A DNA stretch of 64,000 nt from an uncultured Oscillospiraceae bacterium (GTDB lineage Bacteria; Bacillota; Clostridia; Oscillospirales; Acutalibacteraceae), in assembly GCA_949293315.1 (NCBI GenBank), contig CASFCH010000004.1:1-64000 (forward strand), read 5' to 3'. Below, piece by piece: positions 23,792 to 33,179 of this stretch (positions are counted from its first letter, which is position 1; each line of letters starts with the position of its first letter). A program made the translations under genes and the position numbers. Under the pieces are notes generated by a model. The model was not told where the DNA came from and searched no databases. It saw only the letters and a list, made by a program, of their open reading frames with translations.

Positions 23792-25127
23792 TAAAGTGGG
23801 AATGATATCGCTCGGCTGCCCCAAAAATCAGGTGGATGCCGAACGGATGCTGGCAAGCCTGAAGAACGCCGGATTTGAGATCACGGCCGACCAGTCCCAG
23901 GCGGACGCGATCATCGTCAATACGTGCGGCTTTATTGAGGACGCCAAGCGCGAGGCGATCGAGAATATCCTGGAGACCGCGCAGCTCAAGCAGAGCGCGC
24001 GCTTAAAGGCGTTGATCGTCACCGGCTGTCTGGCGGAGCGGTATAACGATCAGGTCCTGACGGAAATGCCCGAGGTGGATGTGGTAGCCGGGATCGGCGC
24101 GGACGGGGATATTGTACAAATCGTTCAGGATGCGCTGGCGGGAAAGTCCTATTGTACGTGCCCGCCCAGGGAAAATCTCCCCCTCGAGGGGGAGCGGCTG
24201 CTGACAACGCCGCCGCACTGGGCCTATCTGAAAATTGCCGAGGGGTGCAGCAACCGCTGTACGTACTGTGCGATCCCGTATATCCGGGGAAATATGCGCA
24301 GCCGCCCGATGGAGAAAATTGTGGCGGAGGCGCGCGCACTGGCGGAGTCCGGCGTGCGGGAGCTGATCCTCGTCGCGCAGGATACCACGCGCTATGGGGA
24401 GGATCTCTACCATACGTCCAAACTGCCGGATCTGCTCGATCAGCTGTGCGGGATTAGCGGGATCCGCTGGATTCGGCTGCTGTACTGTTATCCGGACAGG
24501 ATCACGGATCGCCTGCTCGACACCATCGCATCCCAGCCGAAGGTGCTGCCCTATATCGATCTGCCGCTCCAGCATGCGGATGCCTCCGTCCTGCGCCGGA
24601 TGAACCGGAAAGGCTCCCCGGAGCAGCTGCTCGGCCTGCTCGATCAGATCCGCGCCCGCCTGCCGGAGGTCGTCATCCGCACTACGGTGATGACCGGTTT
24701 CCCCGGCGAGGGAGAGCGGGAATTCAACGTGCTGTCCGAATTTGTAGAGCGTGCGGAATTTGACCGTCTGGGATGCTTCGCCTACTCCCCGGAGGAGGGG
24801 ACGCCCGCGGCAGAATTCCCGGATCAGGTGGACGACGATGTAAAAAATCGGCGCGGCGAGTTGATTATGCAGCAGCAATATGTTATATTTGACAGGAAGA
24901 ATCGTTCCAGAATCGGAAAGACGTATGAAGTGATCGTGGACGGAACGGATGAGGAGAGCGGCCTGTGCGCCGGGCGGACCTACATGGATGCGCCTGAGAT
25001 CGACGGACGGGTGCTCTTCCGCTGCACCAATACGCCGCAGCCCGGCAGCTTTGTAAAGGTCCGCGTCACGGATGTGGACGGCTACGACCTGATCGGTGAT
25101 CTGGCGGAGGACAATACGGAGGCTTGA
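23781..25127 (+). CDS. rimO: Ribosomal protein S12 methylthiotransferase
   Basis: About 448 residues. N-terminal UPF0004 domain with cluster cysteines in ISLGCPKNQVD, VNTCGFIEDAK and VTGCLAERY; radical-SAM motif CSNRCTYCAIP (CxxxCxxC); C-terminal TRAM domain (ICAG-like LCAGRTYMDAPEIDG). It adds a methylthio group to Asp of S12. The start ATG 23781 or 23784 lies within the end of recX behind GGAG. Confidence 0.95.
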   Translation: MMNDKVGMISLGCPKNQVDAERMLASLKNAGFEITADQSQADAIIVNTCGFIEDAKREAIENILETAQLKQSARLKALIVTGCLAERYNDQVLTEMPEVDVVAGIGADGDIVQIVQDALAGKSYCTCPPRENLPLEGERLLTTPPHWAYLKIAEGCSNRCTYCAIPYIRGNMRSRPMEKIVAEARALAESGVRELILVAQDTTRYGEDLYHTSKLPDLLDQLCGISGIRWIRLLYCYPDRITDRLLDTIASQPKVLPYIDLPLQHADASVLRRMNRKGSPEQLLGLLDQIRARLPEVVIRTTVMTGFPGEGEREFNVLSEFVERAEFDRLGCFAYSPEEGTPAAEFPDQVDDDVKNRRGELIMQQQYVIFDRKNRSRIGKTYEVIVDGTDEESGLCAGRTYMDAPEIDGRVLFRCTNTPQPGSFVKVRVTDVDGYDLIGDLAEDNTEA

Positions 25128-25133
25128 CCACAG

Positions 25134-25700
25134 ATGAATTTACCAAACCAACTGACCGTAGCCCGGTTCATTCTGGCGCCGGTGTTCCTGATTTTCCTGA
25201 TGTGGCAGTCCCTGCCGCACCACACGCTGATTGCCTTTGCGATCTTTGTGATTGCGGCGGTGACGGATTTTATCGACGGCAAGCTGGCGCGTAAAAACGG
25301 GCAGGTGACTGTTTTTGGCAAGTTTCTGGATCCTGTGGCCGATAAGATGCTCGTCACGGCGGCCCTGCTCGGCCTGATGCAGATGGACCTGTGTAATATC
25401 TGGGTGGTCATGCTCGTCCTCACGCGTGAATTTGTCGTCACCTCCGTTCGTCTGGTTGCGTCCTCGGACGGCAATGTGATCGCGGCCAATATCTGGGGCA
25501 AGCTCAAGACGGCCAGCCAGATGATTTTTATCGCACTCGTCCTGCTGCTGAAGGAGCTCCAGCTCTCCGAAATTCTTCCGGCGGGTTTTCCGCTCGCGCT
25601 TGTTTCCAATATTTTCATGTGGATAATTGCCGGATTGACCGTTATTTCCGGCGCCACTTATGTGTATGGTGCGCGAAAACATATCAGCGTTAAAAAATAG
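25134..25700 (+). CDS. pgsA: CDP-diacylglycerol-glycerol-3-phosphate 3-phosphatidyltransferase
   Basis: 188-residue membrane enzyme making phosphatidylglycerol phosphate. The CDP-alcohol phosphotransferase signature is intact in DFIDGKLARKNGQVTVFGKF followed by LDPVADK. About five or six spans. It starts six bases after rimO, the last gene of the recA-recX-rimO-pgsA run. Confidence 0.95.
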   Translation: MNLPNQLTVARFILAPVFLIFLMWQSLPHHTLIAFAIFVIAAVTDFIDGKLARKNGQVTVFGKFLDPVADKMLVTAALLGLMQMDLCNIWVVMLVLTREFVVTSVRLVASSDGNVIAANIWGKLKTASQMIFIALVLLLKELQLSEILPAGFPLALVSNIFMWIIAGLTVISGATYVYGARKHISVKK

Positions 25701-25749
25701 GTGGCATTTTTCCAAAAAAGGAATATAATAGGAGTATAGAGATCAGCGA

Positions 25750-25979
25750 TGACTGGGAGAGTAGGTCTCCGGCGCAGCCACAGAGAGGGACGCGGAATTG
25801 GTGTGAGCGTCCCGGCCCGGCCCGGGACTGAAATGCACCCATGAGCTTGTACGGGGAACGGCCGGCGCCGAGTATCCGTACACGGTTGGCCCCGTTACCG
25901 GCCTGCGAGTGAGAAATCAGGAGTGGAACCGCGGATGATTGCCGCCCCCTGTGCCCGATCCGGGCGCAGGGGGCTTTTT
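25750..25979 (+). promoter_or_regulatory. T-box leader, cysteine specific, ahead of cysE-cysS
   Basis: A 230-base structured leader. The specifier loop shows TGC (25834-25836, in GAAATGCACC), a cysteine codon. The T-box bulge is AGGAGTGGAACCGCGG (25919-25934), close to the consensus AGGGTGGNACCGCG. A terminator (25944-25979) follows. When uncharged tRNA-Cys pairs with specifier and T-box, the antiterminator forms and cysE-cysS is expressed. A possible -10 element TATAAT lies at 25724-25729. Confidence 0.92.
25944..25979 (+). terminator. T-box regulated terminator
   Basis: GCCCCCTGTGCCCG (25944-25957) / CGGGCGCAGGGGGC (25961-25974) with one G-U pair, then TTTTTA. Confidence 0.9.
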
Positions 25980-26013
25980 ATTGAACCGAGAATTTTCAGG
26001 GGAGGTTATCGAT

Positions 26014-26664
26014 ATGTTTGCGCAGCTGCGCGAGGATATTGCCTGCGTTCGGGACCGGGATCCGGCGGCGCGATCGGCGCTGGAGGTGCTGTTCCTCTAT
26101 CCGGGACTCAAGGCGATCCGCATGCACCGGCGGGCCAACTGGTTCTACCGGCACAACATGCTTTTTCTGGCGCGCTGGATCTCTCAGCGCGCGTCGCGGA
26201 AGACGGGGATCGAGATTCATCCCGCCGCCAAGATCGGCAAGCGCTTTTTCATCGACCACGGCACCGGCGTCGTAATCGGCGAGACGACGGAGATCGGCGA
26301 CGATGTGACACTCTATCAGGGCGTCACCCTCGGCGGAACCGGGAAGGATACCGGCAAGCGCCATCCGACGATCGGCAACAACGTCATGATCGGTGCGGGG
26401 GCGAAGGTGCTCGGCCCGTTCAAGGTGGGGGATAATACAAATATTGCCGCGGGTGCCGTCGTACTGGAGGAGATCCCACCGAATTCCACCGCCGTCGGCG
26501 TCCCGGCGCGTGTGGTGCGCCGCAATGGGATGCGTGTGGATAATCTGGACCAGGTGCATGTGCCTGATCCCGTCCGGCAGGAGATCGAACACCTGAATCA
26601 TACGATCGAAAAGCTGGAAGCAGAACTGAGTCGAAAAGTGGAGGATGCATATGAAGATCTTTAA
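26014..26664 (+). CDS. cysE: Serine O-acetyltransferase
   Basis: 216 residues. N-terminal helices (MFAQLREDIACVRDRDPAARSALEVLFLYPGLKAI) and a left-handed beta-helix with hexapeptide repeats (IHPAAKIGKRFFIDHGTGVVIGE, TLYQGVTLGGTGK, HPTIGNNVMIGAGAKVLGP). It makes O-acetylserine, the precursor of cysteine. GGGGAGG is eight bases before the ATG. The 3' end overlaps cysS. Both genes respond to cysteine charging through the T-box, coupling synthesis and use of cysteine. Confidence 0.96.
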   Translation: MFAQLREDIACVRDRDPAARSALEVLFLYPGLKAIRMHRRANWFYRHNMLFLARWISQRASRKTGIEIHPAAKIGKRFFIDHGTGVVIGETTEIGDDVTLYQGVTLGGTGKDTGKRHPTIGNNVMIGAGAKVLGPFKVGDNTNIAAGAVVLEEIPPNSTAVGVPARVVRRNGMRVDNLDQVHVPDPVRQEIEHLNHTIEKLEAELSRKVEDAYEDL

Positions 26665-28051
26665 TACGCTCACCAGACAGAAAGAGGAACTGAACACGAT
26701 CGAGCCGAACACGGTGAAAATCTATGCCTGCGGTCCCACCGTGTACAACTTTATTCACATCGGCAACGCCCGCCCGCTGTGCGTCTTCGATGTGCTGCGC
26801 CGCTATCTGGAGTACCGCGGGATGCAGGTGGACTTTGTCCAGAACTTTACCGATGTGGACGATAAGATCATCCGCCGCGCCAATGAGGAGGGAATCTCCT
26901 TCTCCGAGGTGGCGGAAAAGTATATTCACGAATACTGGACGGACGCGGAGGGGCTCAATATCCGCAGGGCGACCGTCCATCCCCGCGCCACGGAGAATAT
27001 CGACGAGATCATTGATATTATCTCCACGCTGATTGAAAAGGGGTACGCCTATGAGGTGCAGGGGGATGTCTACTTCAGCCCGGCCAAATTTAAAGAGTAC
27101 GGCAAGCTCTCCCACCAGCCGCTTGAGGAGCTGGAGGCCGGCGCGCGCATCAATATCGGGGAGCTGAAAAAGGACCCGATGGATTTTGCCCTCTGGAAGG
27201 CCGCCAAGCCCGGCGAGCCGAGCTGGACTTCCCCCTGGGGCGAGGGTCGCCCCGGCTGGCATATCGAGTGCTCCGCCATGGCGCGCCGCTATCTGGGTCA
27301 GACGATCGATATCCACTGCGGCGGGCAGGACCTGATCTTCCCGCACCATGAGAACGAGATCGCGCAGAGCGAGTGCTGCAACGGCGTTCCCTTCGCGCAT
27401 TACTGGATGCACAACGGGTATATCAATGTGGACAATGTAAAGATGTCCAAATCCCTGGGGAACTTTTTCACGGTGCGCGACGTGGCGGAAAAGTATGGGT
27501 ATGAGCCGATTCGCTATCTGATGATCTCCTCCCAGTACAGGAGCCCCATCAATTATTCCGTCCAGATCATCGAGCAGTGCAAGGCCTCGCTGGCGCGGCT
27601 CTATAACTGCGCCGAGACGCTCGATTTCGCCTTTGACAATGCGGCGGACGGCACGCCGGATGCGGCGCTGCTCGACCGGCTTGCGGGTCACCGTGCGGAC
27701 TTTATCGCCGCGATGGACGACGATCTGAACACGGCCAACGGCCTGGCGTGCATTTTTGAGCTGGTCAGCGATATCAATAAGGACGTCCTCGGCGCAGATG
27801 CGTCCAAACAGACGATCGATGGCGCGCGCAGCCTGTTCCATGAGCTGTGCGGCGTTCTGGGCCTGCTGTATAATAAGAAGGAAAAGAACGGCAGCCTGGA
27901 CGACGAGGTGGAAAGGCTGATCGAGGAGCGCACACAGGCCCGAAAGGAGAAGAACTGGGCGCGCGCGGACGCCATCCGCGATGAACTGAAGGCGCGCGGC
28001 GTCGTCCTTGAGGATACGCCTCAGGGCGTCAAATGGCATGTGGAGCAGTAA
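26651..28051 (+). CDS. cysS: Cysteinyl-tRNA synthetase
   Basis: 466 residues, class I synthetase. HIGN motif at 36-39, KMSKS at 264-268, and zinc ligands Cys27, Cys207, His232, Glu236 in [17 protein letters not shown] and [11 protein letters not shown]. The start at 26651 was chosen because GTGGAGG (26638-26644) is spaced correctly; ATG 26645 would be too close. It overlaps cysE by 14 bases. Confidence 0.97.
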   Translation: MKIFNTLTRQKEELNTIEPNTVKIYACGPTVYNFIHIGNARPLCVFDVLRRYLEYRGMQVDFVQNFTDVDDKIIRRANEEGISFSEVAEKYIHEYWTDAEGLNIRRATVHPRATENIDEIIDIISTLIEKGYAYEVQGDVYFSPAKFKEYGKLSHQPLEELEAGARINIGELKKDPMDFALWKAAKPGEPSWTSPWGEGRPGWHIECSAMARRYLGQTIDIHCGGQDLIFPHHENEIAQSECCNGVPFAHYWMHNGYINVDNVKMSKSLGNFFTVRDVAEKYGYEPIRYLMISSQYRSPINYSVQIIEQCKASLARLYNCAETLDFAFDNAADGTPDAALLDRLAGHRADFIAAMDDDLNTANGLACIFELVSDINKDVLGADASKQTIDGARSLFHELCGVLGLLYNKKEKNGSLDDEVERLIEERTQARKEKNWARADAIRDELKARGVVLEDTPQGVKWHVEQ

Positions 28052-28103
28052 GATTCTGGATTTCTGCACCGCATGTTGCGTGTAAAAAACTGAAATTTTT
28101 TGC

Positions 28104-28133
28104 TTGAAATTTTTCTTTCGCTCGTGGTATAAT
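28104..28133 (+). promoter_or_regulatory. Promoter downstream of cysS
   Basis: TTGAAA (28104-28109), 18 bases, TATAAT (28128-28133). It precedes a terminator hairpin and the membrane-protein gene at 28226. Confidence 0.65.
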
Positions 28134-28164
28134 TATAGCACCACGATAAAAGCGCGTATAATGG

Positions 28165-28204
28165 TTCAGCGTGAAATCTGTAGATTCCACGCTGAATTTT
28201 TTTT
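28165..28204 (+). terminator. Terminator/attenuator before the 163-aa membrane protein gene
   Basis: TTCAGCGTGAAATCT pairs with AGATTCCACGCTGAA (one mismatch), followed by T8. It ends cysS transcripts and, lying after the 28104 promoter, would also attenuate the following gene. Confidence 0.8.
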
Positions 28205-28225
28205 GCGCTTGAAAGGAGTTTAAAA

Positions 28226-28717
28226 ATGGATTTTCACATGAAACTACCGCGCAACAGGAGGGAATTTGTCCTGTTTATGGGGATTGTCTCCGTCATTTCC
28301 GTAAACATTATAGCTCCCCTGATTACCTGCTTTGAGGCTGGTTTCCACCTGTATGTCTATCGGGATGTTCTCTCCGTCCTTCCGCTTATCTGGCTGAGCG
28401 TGATCGCTATCGTTCTGCTGACCTATGTGCCGGCGGAGAAAATGACTGCCAAAATTGTCTCCAGTCGGGATAGTTTTAACGCACATGTCGTGGTCAACAT
28501 TCTGTGTACGGTTTTTTTAATGTCAATTTTGCTGACCGTGATTGGTACGTGGATCGGAACGCGCTCCATCACTTGGGAACCTATCCGGATGTTTTTCTAT
28601 AAGTGGCCGCGCAACTTTGCAATCTCACTGTTTGTGGAGATGTGTATTGCCCAGCCGATCGCAAGATTTGCAATCTATCGGCTGCATCTGTATTCAGATG
28701 CAAAAGGCCGTGATTGA
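28226..28717 (+). CDS. Four-span membrane protein, DUF2798-like
   Basis: 163 residues. MDFHMKLPRNRREFVLFMGIVSVISVNIIAPL, then LPLIWLSVIAIVLLTYVPAEKM, VVVNILCTVFLMSILLTVIGTWIG and a terminal span with AISLFVEMCIAQPIARFAIY. The pattern of two repeated two-helix units with basic loops resembles DUF2798 proteins; that family link is tentative. GAAAGGAG precedes the ATG. Its promoter is separated from it by an intrinsic terminator. Confidence 0.7.
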   Translation: MDFHMKLPRNRREFVLFMGIVSVISVNIIAPLITCFEAGFHLYVYRDVLSVLPLIWLSVIAIVLLTYVPAEKMTAKIVSSRDSFNAHVVVNILCTVFLMSILLTVIGTWIGTRSITWEPIRMFFYKWPRNFAISLFVEMCIAQPIARFAIYRLHLYSDAKGRD

Positions 28718-28759
28718 TTTTGCAGAAGTCCGGGTTTGGAGAGGGAGAGGGGCCCTCGC

Positions 28760-28785
28760 ATCCGCGTGTCACAGGGCGGATTTTT
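28760..28785 (+). terminator. Weak terminator after the membrane-protein gene
   Basis: ATCCGC / GCGGAT with a 10-base loop and TTTTT. Confidence 0.5.
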
Positions 28786-28934
28786 GACCTCCATCAGTCA
28801 ACGGCAGGCTGTTCGGTACGCAGATATGACGAACGGCGCAAGTCTGAATTTTTTGAGTTGCGGGCAGCCTTACCAGAAAATATTTTTAAATTATTATCGG
28901 CGCATTTGTGGGCGTTTTTTTGTCAAATTTGCGC

Positions 28935-28963
28935 TTGCTATTTTGCTGACATGCGACTATAAT
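28935..28963 (+). promoter_or_regulatory. Promoter of the V-ATPase operon
   Basis: TTGCTA (28935-28940), 17 bases, TATAAT (28958-28963), 37 bases before the first gene. The interval 28786-28934 holds nothing else I can identify. Confidence 0.65.
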
Positions 28964-28999
28964 ATTAGCTATGCAAAAATGAGTTTAGGGGGCCTTTCC

Positions 29000-29314
29000 G
29001 TGGAAAAAATGATTGACACCATTGTGGAAATGGATAAAAAGGCACGTCTGCGCGCGCAGGAGGCCGAGGAATATCGGGACAATCAGATGAAAGCCCTTGA
29101 CAGTAAGCTGAAAGAGATCGACGAGACATACAGGGCCAACACGGACCGGGAGCTTGAGCGCCTCGCCGCGGAGAGTGCGGAACAGGTCCGCCGCCGCACG
29201 CAGGAGATTGAGCGGGCCTCATCCCGCGCCGCAGACCGCCTGGAACAGGCGTACCGGGAGGGCGCGGACGGCTGGGTGGACGCGATCGTAAAACGGACGC
29301 TGGCGGGTGAATAA
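29000..29314 (+). CDS. V-type ATP synthase subunit G/H (peripheral stalk)
   Basis: 104 residues, nearly all helical and charged (MIDTIVEMDKKARLRAQEAEEYRDNQMKAL...QVRRRTQEIERASSRAADRLEQ), as expected of the stalk subunit that pairs with subunit E. GTG 29000 was chosen because AGGGGG lies eight bases upstream; ATG 28979 and ATG 29009 are alternatives. First gene of a nine-gene operon. Confidence 0.8.
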   Translation: MEKMIDTIVEMDKKARLRAQEAEEYRDNQMKALDSKLKEIDETYRANTDRELERLAAESAEQVRRRTQEIERASSRAADRLEQAYREGADGWVDAIVKRTLAGE

Positions 29315-29315
29315 A

Positions 29316-30371
29316 ATGCTCAACCGATTTTCTTCCAATACGATCCTCGCCAAGGCGCACGCCATGTACGCCGGGCAGCTGACGGCGGCCGATTACAATG
29401 ACCTGCTCAACTGCAAAAATGTGGGCGAAATCGCGACCTATCTGAAAAACAGAACAGTCTACGCGGACGTCCTTCAGGACGCCGTGACGGAGACGATTCA
29501 CCGCAAGCAGCTCGAGGCCATCCTGCACAAGCGCCTGTTTGGACAGTATGCCTCCATGTGCCGGTATGAACTCTCCATCGGGACGGAGCTGTACCGCTGC
29601 TTTATCATCCGCGCGGAGGTGGAGGAGATCCTGACCTTCCTGCGCTACCTGTGCAACCGCCATCCGGAGGACTACATCTATTCCATGCCGCCGTTCCTGA
29701 CGGAGCATACGCAGCTGAACCTTTTTGCGCTGGCGGAGATCAAGGAGTTTGAGGATATCCTCCGTGTGCTCAACGGGACGGACTACTTCAGGATCGTTGA
29801 GCCGTTTGTCCGGCAGTATAAGGAGAGCGGGGAGATCGACTACTTCTCTCTGGAAGCGGAGATGAAAAAGTTCGAGTTTAACGCGCTGTGCGATATTGCC
29901 GATCGTGCATTCAGCGGCCGCTACCGGAAAGAGGTGCGCGATTTCTTTGAGCGTGAGATCGACATTGAAAACATCATCAATATCTACCGCCTCAAGCACA
30001 CCATCCGCGCCTCCAAGGAGGAGATCGACCGGGTGCTCGTCTTCGGACGCAGCGCACTGACAAAACAGGAGCTCGAATATCTCGCCGCTTCATCGACGGA
30101 CACGGACTTTCTCGCCCGGCTGAAAAATACCAGGATCGGCCAGCGCCTGAAGGAGAAGAATTACAGTTATCTGGAGGAGGGGGTCCAAAAGGTTCGCTTT
30201 GACCTGGAAAAGCGCTCCTTCCGCTTCTCGACCAATCCATATATCGTGATGTTTTCGTATATGTTCCTCGCACAGAACGAGGTGCGCAATATCACCCACA
30301 TTATTGAGGGGATCCGATATGCCATCCCGCCGGAAGAGATAAAATCCATGCTGATCGGCGTCGATGGATAG
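29316..30371 (+). CDS. atpC: V-type ATP synthase subunit C
   Basis: 351 residues. The V0D/AC39-type funnel subunit linking the central stalk to the membrane ring. It matches the family throughout (NTILAKAHAMYAGQLTAADYNDLLNCKNVGEIATYLKNRT, VRDFFEREIDIENIINIYRLK, FLAQNEVRNITHIIEGIRYAIPPEEI). An in-frame GTG at 29307 is an alternative start. In most Firmicutes operons this gene sits between E and F; here it precedes I. Confidence 0.92.
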   Translation: MLNRFSSNTILAKAHAMYAGQLTAADYNDLLNCKNVGEIATYLKNRTVYADVLQDAVTETIHRKQLEAILHKRLFGQYASMCRYELSIGTELYRCFIIRAEVEEILTFLRYLCNRHPEDYIYSMPPFLTEHTQLNLFALAEIKEFEDILRVLNGTDYFRIVEPFVRQYKESGEIDYFSLEAEMKKFEFNALCDIADRAFSGRYRKEVRDFFEREIDIENIINIYRLKHTIRASKEEIDRVLVFGRSALTKQELEYLAASSTDTDFLARLKNTRIGQRLKEKNYSYLEEGVQKVRFDLEKRSFRFSTNPYIVMFSYMFLAQNEVRNITHIIEGIRYAIPPEEIKSMLIGVDG

Positions 30372-30385
30372 GGAGGTGATCGTCT

Positions 30386-32359
30386 ATGGCAATCGCAAAA
30401 ATGAAGCTCGTCGGGGTGGCCGGATTTTTGGAACAGCTCGATGAGCTGATCGAAACCTGCTGTATGGACGGCGACTTCCATCCGGAGCCGGCCGCGCAGT
30501 ACCTGCCGGTGGATCTGGGCTATACGCCGATGGAGGATGTCAACCCCTATGCGGATATGCTCCAGAAGGTGGAGGAGTTTGCCAAAAATGCCAAATTCGA
30601 CATTGCTCCGGTCCGACACCTCCGGCACACGCCCACGGATGAGGAGATCCGCGCCTTTGTCGACCGGCTCAACAGTGCGGCAGGCCGCCTTGCCAGCAGC
30701 CGGAAGGATCTGGTGGAGCAGCATCAGGCCTGTGAGCGGGGAATTGAGCAGCTGCGCCACTTCACGGATTTCGACATGGATCTGGACGAGGTGTTCAACT
30801 GCGAGTATATCAAGGTGCGCTTTGGCCACCTGCCCAAGGACAACTACGAAAAGCTCCTCGCCATGCAGGAGGAGAACCCCTATGTGTTCTTTGTCCCCTG
30901 CTCGGTGGATGCGTTCGACTACTGGGGAATGTACTTCGCCCCGCGGGAAAAGATCCAGGAGGTGGATCTGATCTTCCAGAATCTGTACTTCAACCGGCTT
31001 CACATTCCCGGCGCCGCCGGAACGGCCAAGCAGGGCATTGAACAGCTCCAGAAGAACAATGAGATTCTGGATGAGATCCTGGAGAAGATCAACGCCCAGC
31101 TCGACGATTACTGGGCGGAGAACCGGGAGCGGTTTTTGGAGGTGTACACGCGCCTGACGCACCTGAAGCTGGTGTACGATCTGCGCAAATATGCCGCCGT
31201 GAAGGATCAGTACTTCTTCTTTGCCGGCTGGGTCCCGGCCAGAAAGGCGAGGAGCTTTGAGGCCAGGGCGCAGAAGATCCGGCGTTCCGCCTATGAGATC
31301 AGCGATCCGGACGTCAAGTCCGCGGCCAAGCCGCCGGTCCTGCTCCGGAACAATCCGCTCTTTAAGCCATTTGAGTTCTACATTGAGATGTACGGCCTGC
31401 CCTCGTACGATGAGTTCGACGCCACCGGCCTTGTGGCCGTCACCTATACGATCCTGTTCGGGATCATGTTCGGCGATGTGGGGCAGGGGATCGTTCTGGC
31501 GATCCTCGGCTACCTGATGTGGAAGCTCAAGAAGATGGCTCTGGGGAAGATCCTGATCCCCTGTGGGATCGCCGCCACGCTCGGCGGATTCGTGTACGGG
31601 TCCTTCTTTGGGGATGAAGAATTTCTCAATCCGCTCTATTCGGCGCTTGGGATGGACGGCAAGCCGCTCGAGGTGATGGATTCCGTCATCGGGCTGCTGA
31701 TCTTCTCGATCGGGATCGGCGTATTCCTGGTGATCGTCGCCATGTTTATGAATGTGCTCGTCAGTCTCAAGCGGAAGCAGTTCGGGCGGGCGGTATTCCA
31801 CCACAACGGCGTGATGGGCATCCTGCTGTATGCCGCGCTGGTGACGCTGGTGGTCCAGCTGTTCACGGGCACTGTCGTCATCCCGACGGCCGCGCTGATC
31901 GCCGTGATCGCCGTGGCCGTGATCTGCCTCTTCTTTGAGGGGATCCTGGTCAATTTGATCGACGACCGCGCACACTGGAAGCCGGAGAGCTGGGGTGATT
32001 ACATCCTTGAAAATCTCTTCGAGCTGCTCGACTATTTCATCTCCTATATGAGCAATACGATCTCCTTCCTGCGCGTGGGCGCGTTCGTTTTAGTTCACGC
32101 CGCCATGATGACGGTCGTATTCGCCATCGCACAGGGGAACATCGTCGTGATTATCTTCGGCAATATTCTGGTCATGGCGCTCGAGGGGCTCCTCACCGGA
32201 ATTCAGGCCCTGAGGCTGGAGTTCTATGAGATGTTCAGCCGCTTCTACGAAGGGGAGGGCCGTCCCTTTGAGGGGGTCAAAATCGCTTATCAGGAGCGCG
32301 CCGAAAAGCGGCGCAGCCACAAGAAATTTCACAAACAAAAATTGGAGGAATCAAAATGA
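30386..32359 (+). CDS. atpI: V-type ATP synthase subunit I (a-type stator)
   Basis: 657 residues. The soluble N-terminal half (MAIAKMKLVGVAGFLEQLDELIE..., coiled regions) is followed by about seven membrane spans from about residue 355 (TGLVAVTYTILFGIMFGDVGQG, later ISYMSNTISFLRVGAFVLVHAAMM). It forms the ion half-channels. GGGAGGTGAT precedes the ATG. The stop overlaps the atpK start by four bases (ATGA). Confidence 0.95.
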   Translation: MAIAKMKLVGVAGFLEQLDELIETCCMDGDFHPEPAAQYLPVDLGYTPMEDVNPYADMLQKVEEFAKNAKFDIAPVRHLRHTPTDEEIRAFVDRLNSAAGRLASSRKDLVEQHQACERGIEQLRHFTDFDMDLDEVFNCEYIKVRFGHLPKDNYEKLLAMQEENPYVFFVPCSVDAFDYWGMYFAPREKIQEVDLIFQNLYFNRLHIPGAAGTAKQGIEQLQKNNEILDEILEKINAQLDDYWAENRERFLEVYTRLTHLKLVYDLRKYAAVKDQYFFFAGWVPARKARSFEARAQKIRRSAYEISDPDVKSAAKPPVLLRNNPLFKPFEFYIEMYGLPSYDEFDATGLVAVTYTILFGIMFGDVGQGIVLAILGYLMWKLKKMALGKILIPCGIAATLGGFVYGSFFGDEEFLNPLYSALGMDGKPLEVMDSVIGLLIFSIGIGVFLVIVAMFMNVLVSLKRKQFGRAVFHHNGVMGILLYAALVTLVVQLFTGTVVIPTAALIAVIAVAVICLFFEGILVNLIDDRAHWKPESWGDYILENLFELLDYFISYMSNTISFLRVGAFVLVHAAMMTVVFAIAQGNIVVIIFGNILVMALEGLLTGIQALRLEFYEMFSRFYEGEGRPFEGVKIAYQERAEKRRSHKKFHKQKLEESK

Positions 32360-32853
32360 GTAACATCGCAATCGCAATCCTGGCCGCAGTTCCGGTCCTC
32401 GCCATCGTCGGCTCCATCGCATTCATGGTCTATCGCCATTCCAAGGGCATGTCCGTCAAGCGCGCGTTTAAGATGCAGATCGCAACCTTCGGCGCCATCG
32501 TCGTGATGGCGAGTGTCTTCGCCTTCACCGCCGCTGCCGCCGGCGACGATACGGCCGCAGCGGCCGACGCTGCGCCCTCCACCTCCGTCTCCGAGCAGCA
32601 GGAGGCAGAATCCGATTCCACAGACAGCGGCCTTGCCTCCGGCCTGAAGTATCTCTCCGCCGCGCTGTCCATCGGCCTGGCGGGCATCGGCGGCGGTCTG
32701 GCGCTCGCCGCGGGCGCTCCGGCTGCCATCGCCGCCATGAGCGAGAACCCGAAGACGTTTGGTAAATCTATCGTATTGCTGGCGCTGGGCGAGGCTGTCG
32801 CGCTGTACGGCCTTGTCATCGCGTTCATGATCCTGCTCGGCATAGGCGGGTGA
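32356..32853 (+). CDS. atpK: V-type ATP synthase subunit K (proteolipid ring)
   Basis: 165 residues, four hydrophobic segments (about 3-26, 38-60, 97-125, 137-163). The ion-binding glutamate is E146 in LLALGEAVALYGLVIAFMIL. The first helix pair has no matching acidic residue and is joined to the second by an Ala/Ser/Glu/Asp-rich linker (about 63-92), unlike a cleanly duplicated ring subunit. Start overlaps atpI by four bases. Confidence 0.9.
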   Translation: MSNIAIAILAAVPVLAIVGSIAFMVYRHSKGMSVKRAFKMQIATFGAIVVMASVFAFTAAAAGDDTAAAADAAPSTSVSEQQEAESDSTDSGLASGLKYLSAALSIGLAGIGGGLALAAGAPAAIAAMSENPKTFGKSIVLLALGEAVALYGLVIAFMILLGIGG

Positions 32854-32860
32854 CGATGAG

Positions 32861-33169
32861 ATGCGTTTCCATCTAATCAGTGACAATGTCGACACCCTCG
32901 TGGGCCTGCGGCTCGCGGGCATTGATGGCGTAGTCGTGCACGAACCCGATGAGATCGAGGCGGCGCTGAAAGCGGCGATCGCCGATAAGGATATCGCGAT
33001 CGTGCTCATTACGGACCGTCTGGTCAAGGCTTGTCAGGACCAGGTGTACAACCTGAAAAAAACTCACGATAAACCGCTGATTGTCGAAATTCCGGACCGT
33101 CACGGCGCCGGGCGCGTGAGTGACTCGATCACCCGCTATGTCCGCGAGGCGATCGGCGTAAAGATTTGA
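32861..33169 (+). CDS. atpF: V-type ATP synthase subunit F
   Basis: 102-residue Rossmann-like central-stalk subunit (MRFHLISDNVDTLVGLRLAGIDGVVVHEPDEIEAAL, IAIVLITDRLV, LIVEIPDRHG). Length and motifs match the family. It lies seven bases after atpK. Confidence 0.92.
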   Translation: MRFHLISDNVDTLVGLRLAGIDGVVVHEPDEIEAALKAAIADKDIAIVLITDRLVKACQDQVYNLKKTHDKPLIVEIPDRHGAGRVSDSITRYVREAIGVKI

Positions 33170-33179
33170 GGTGTTTCCC

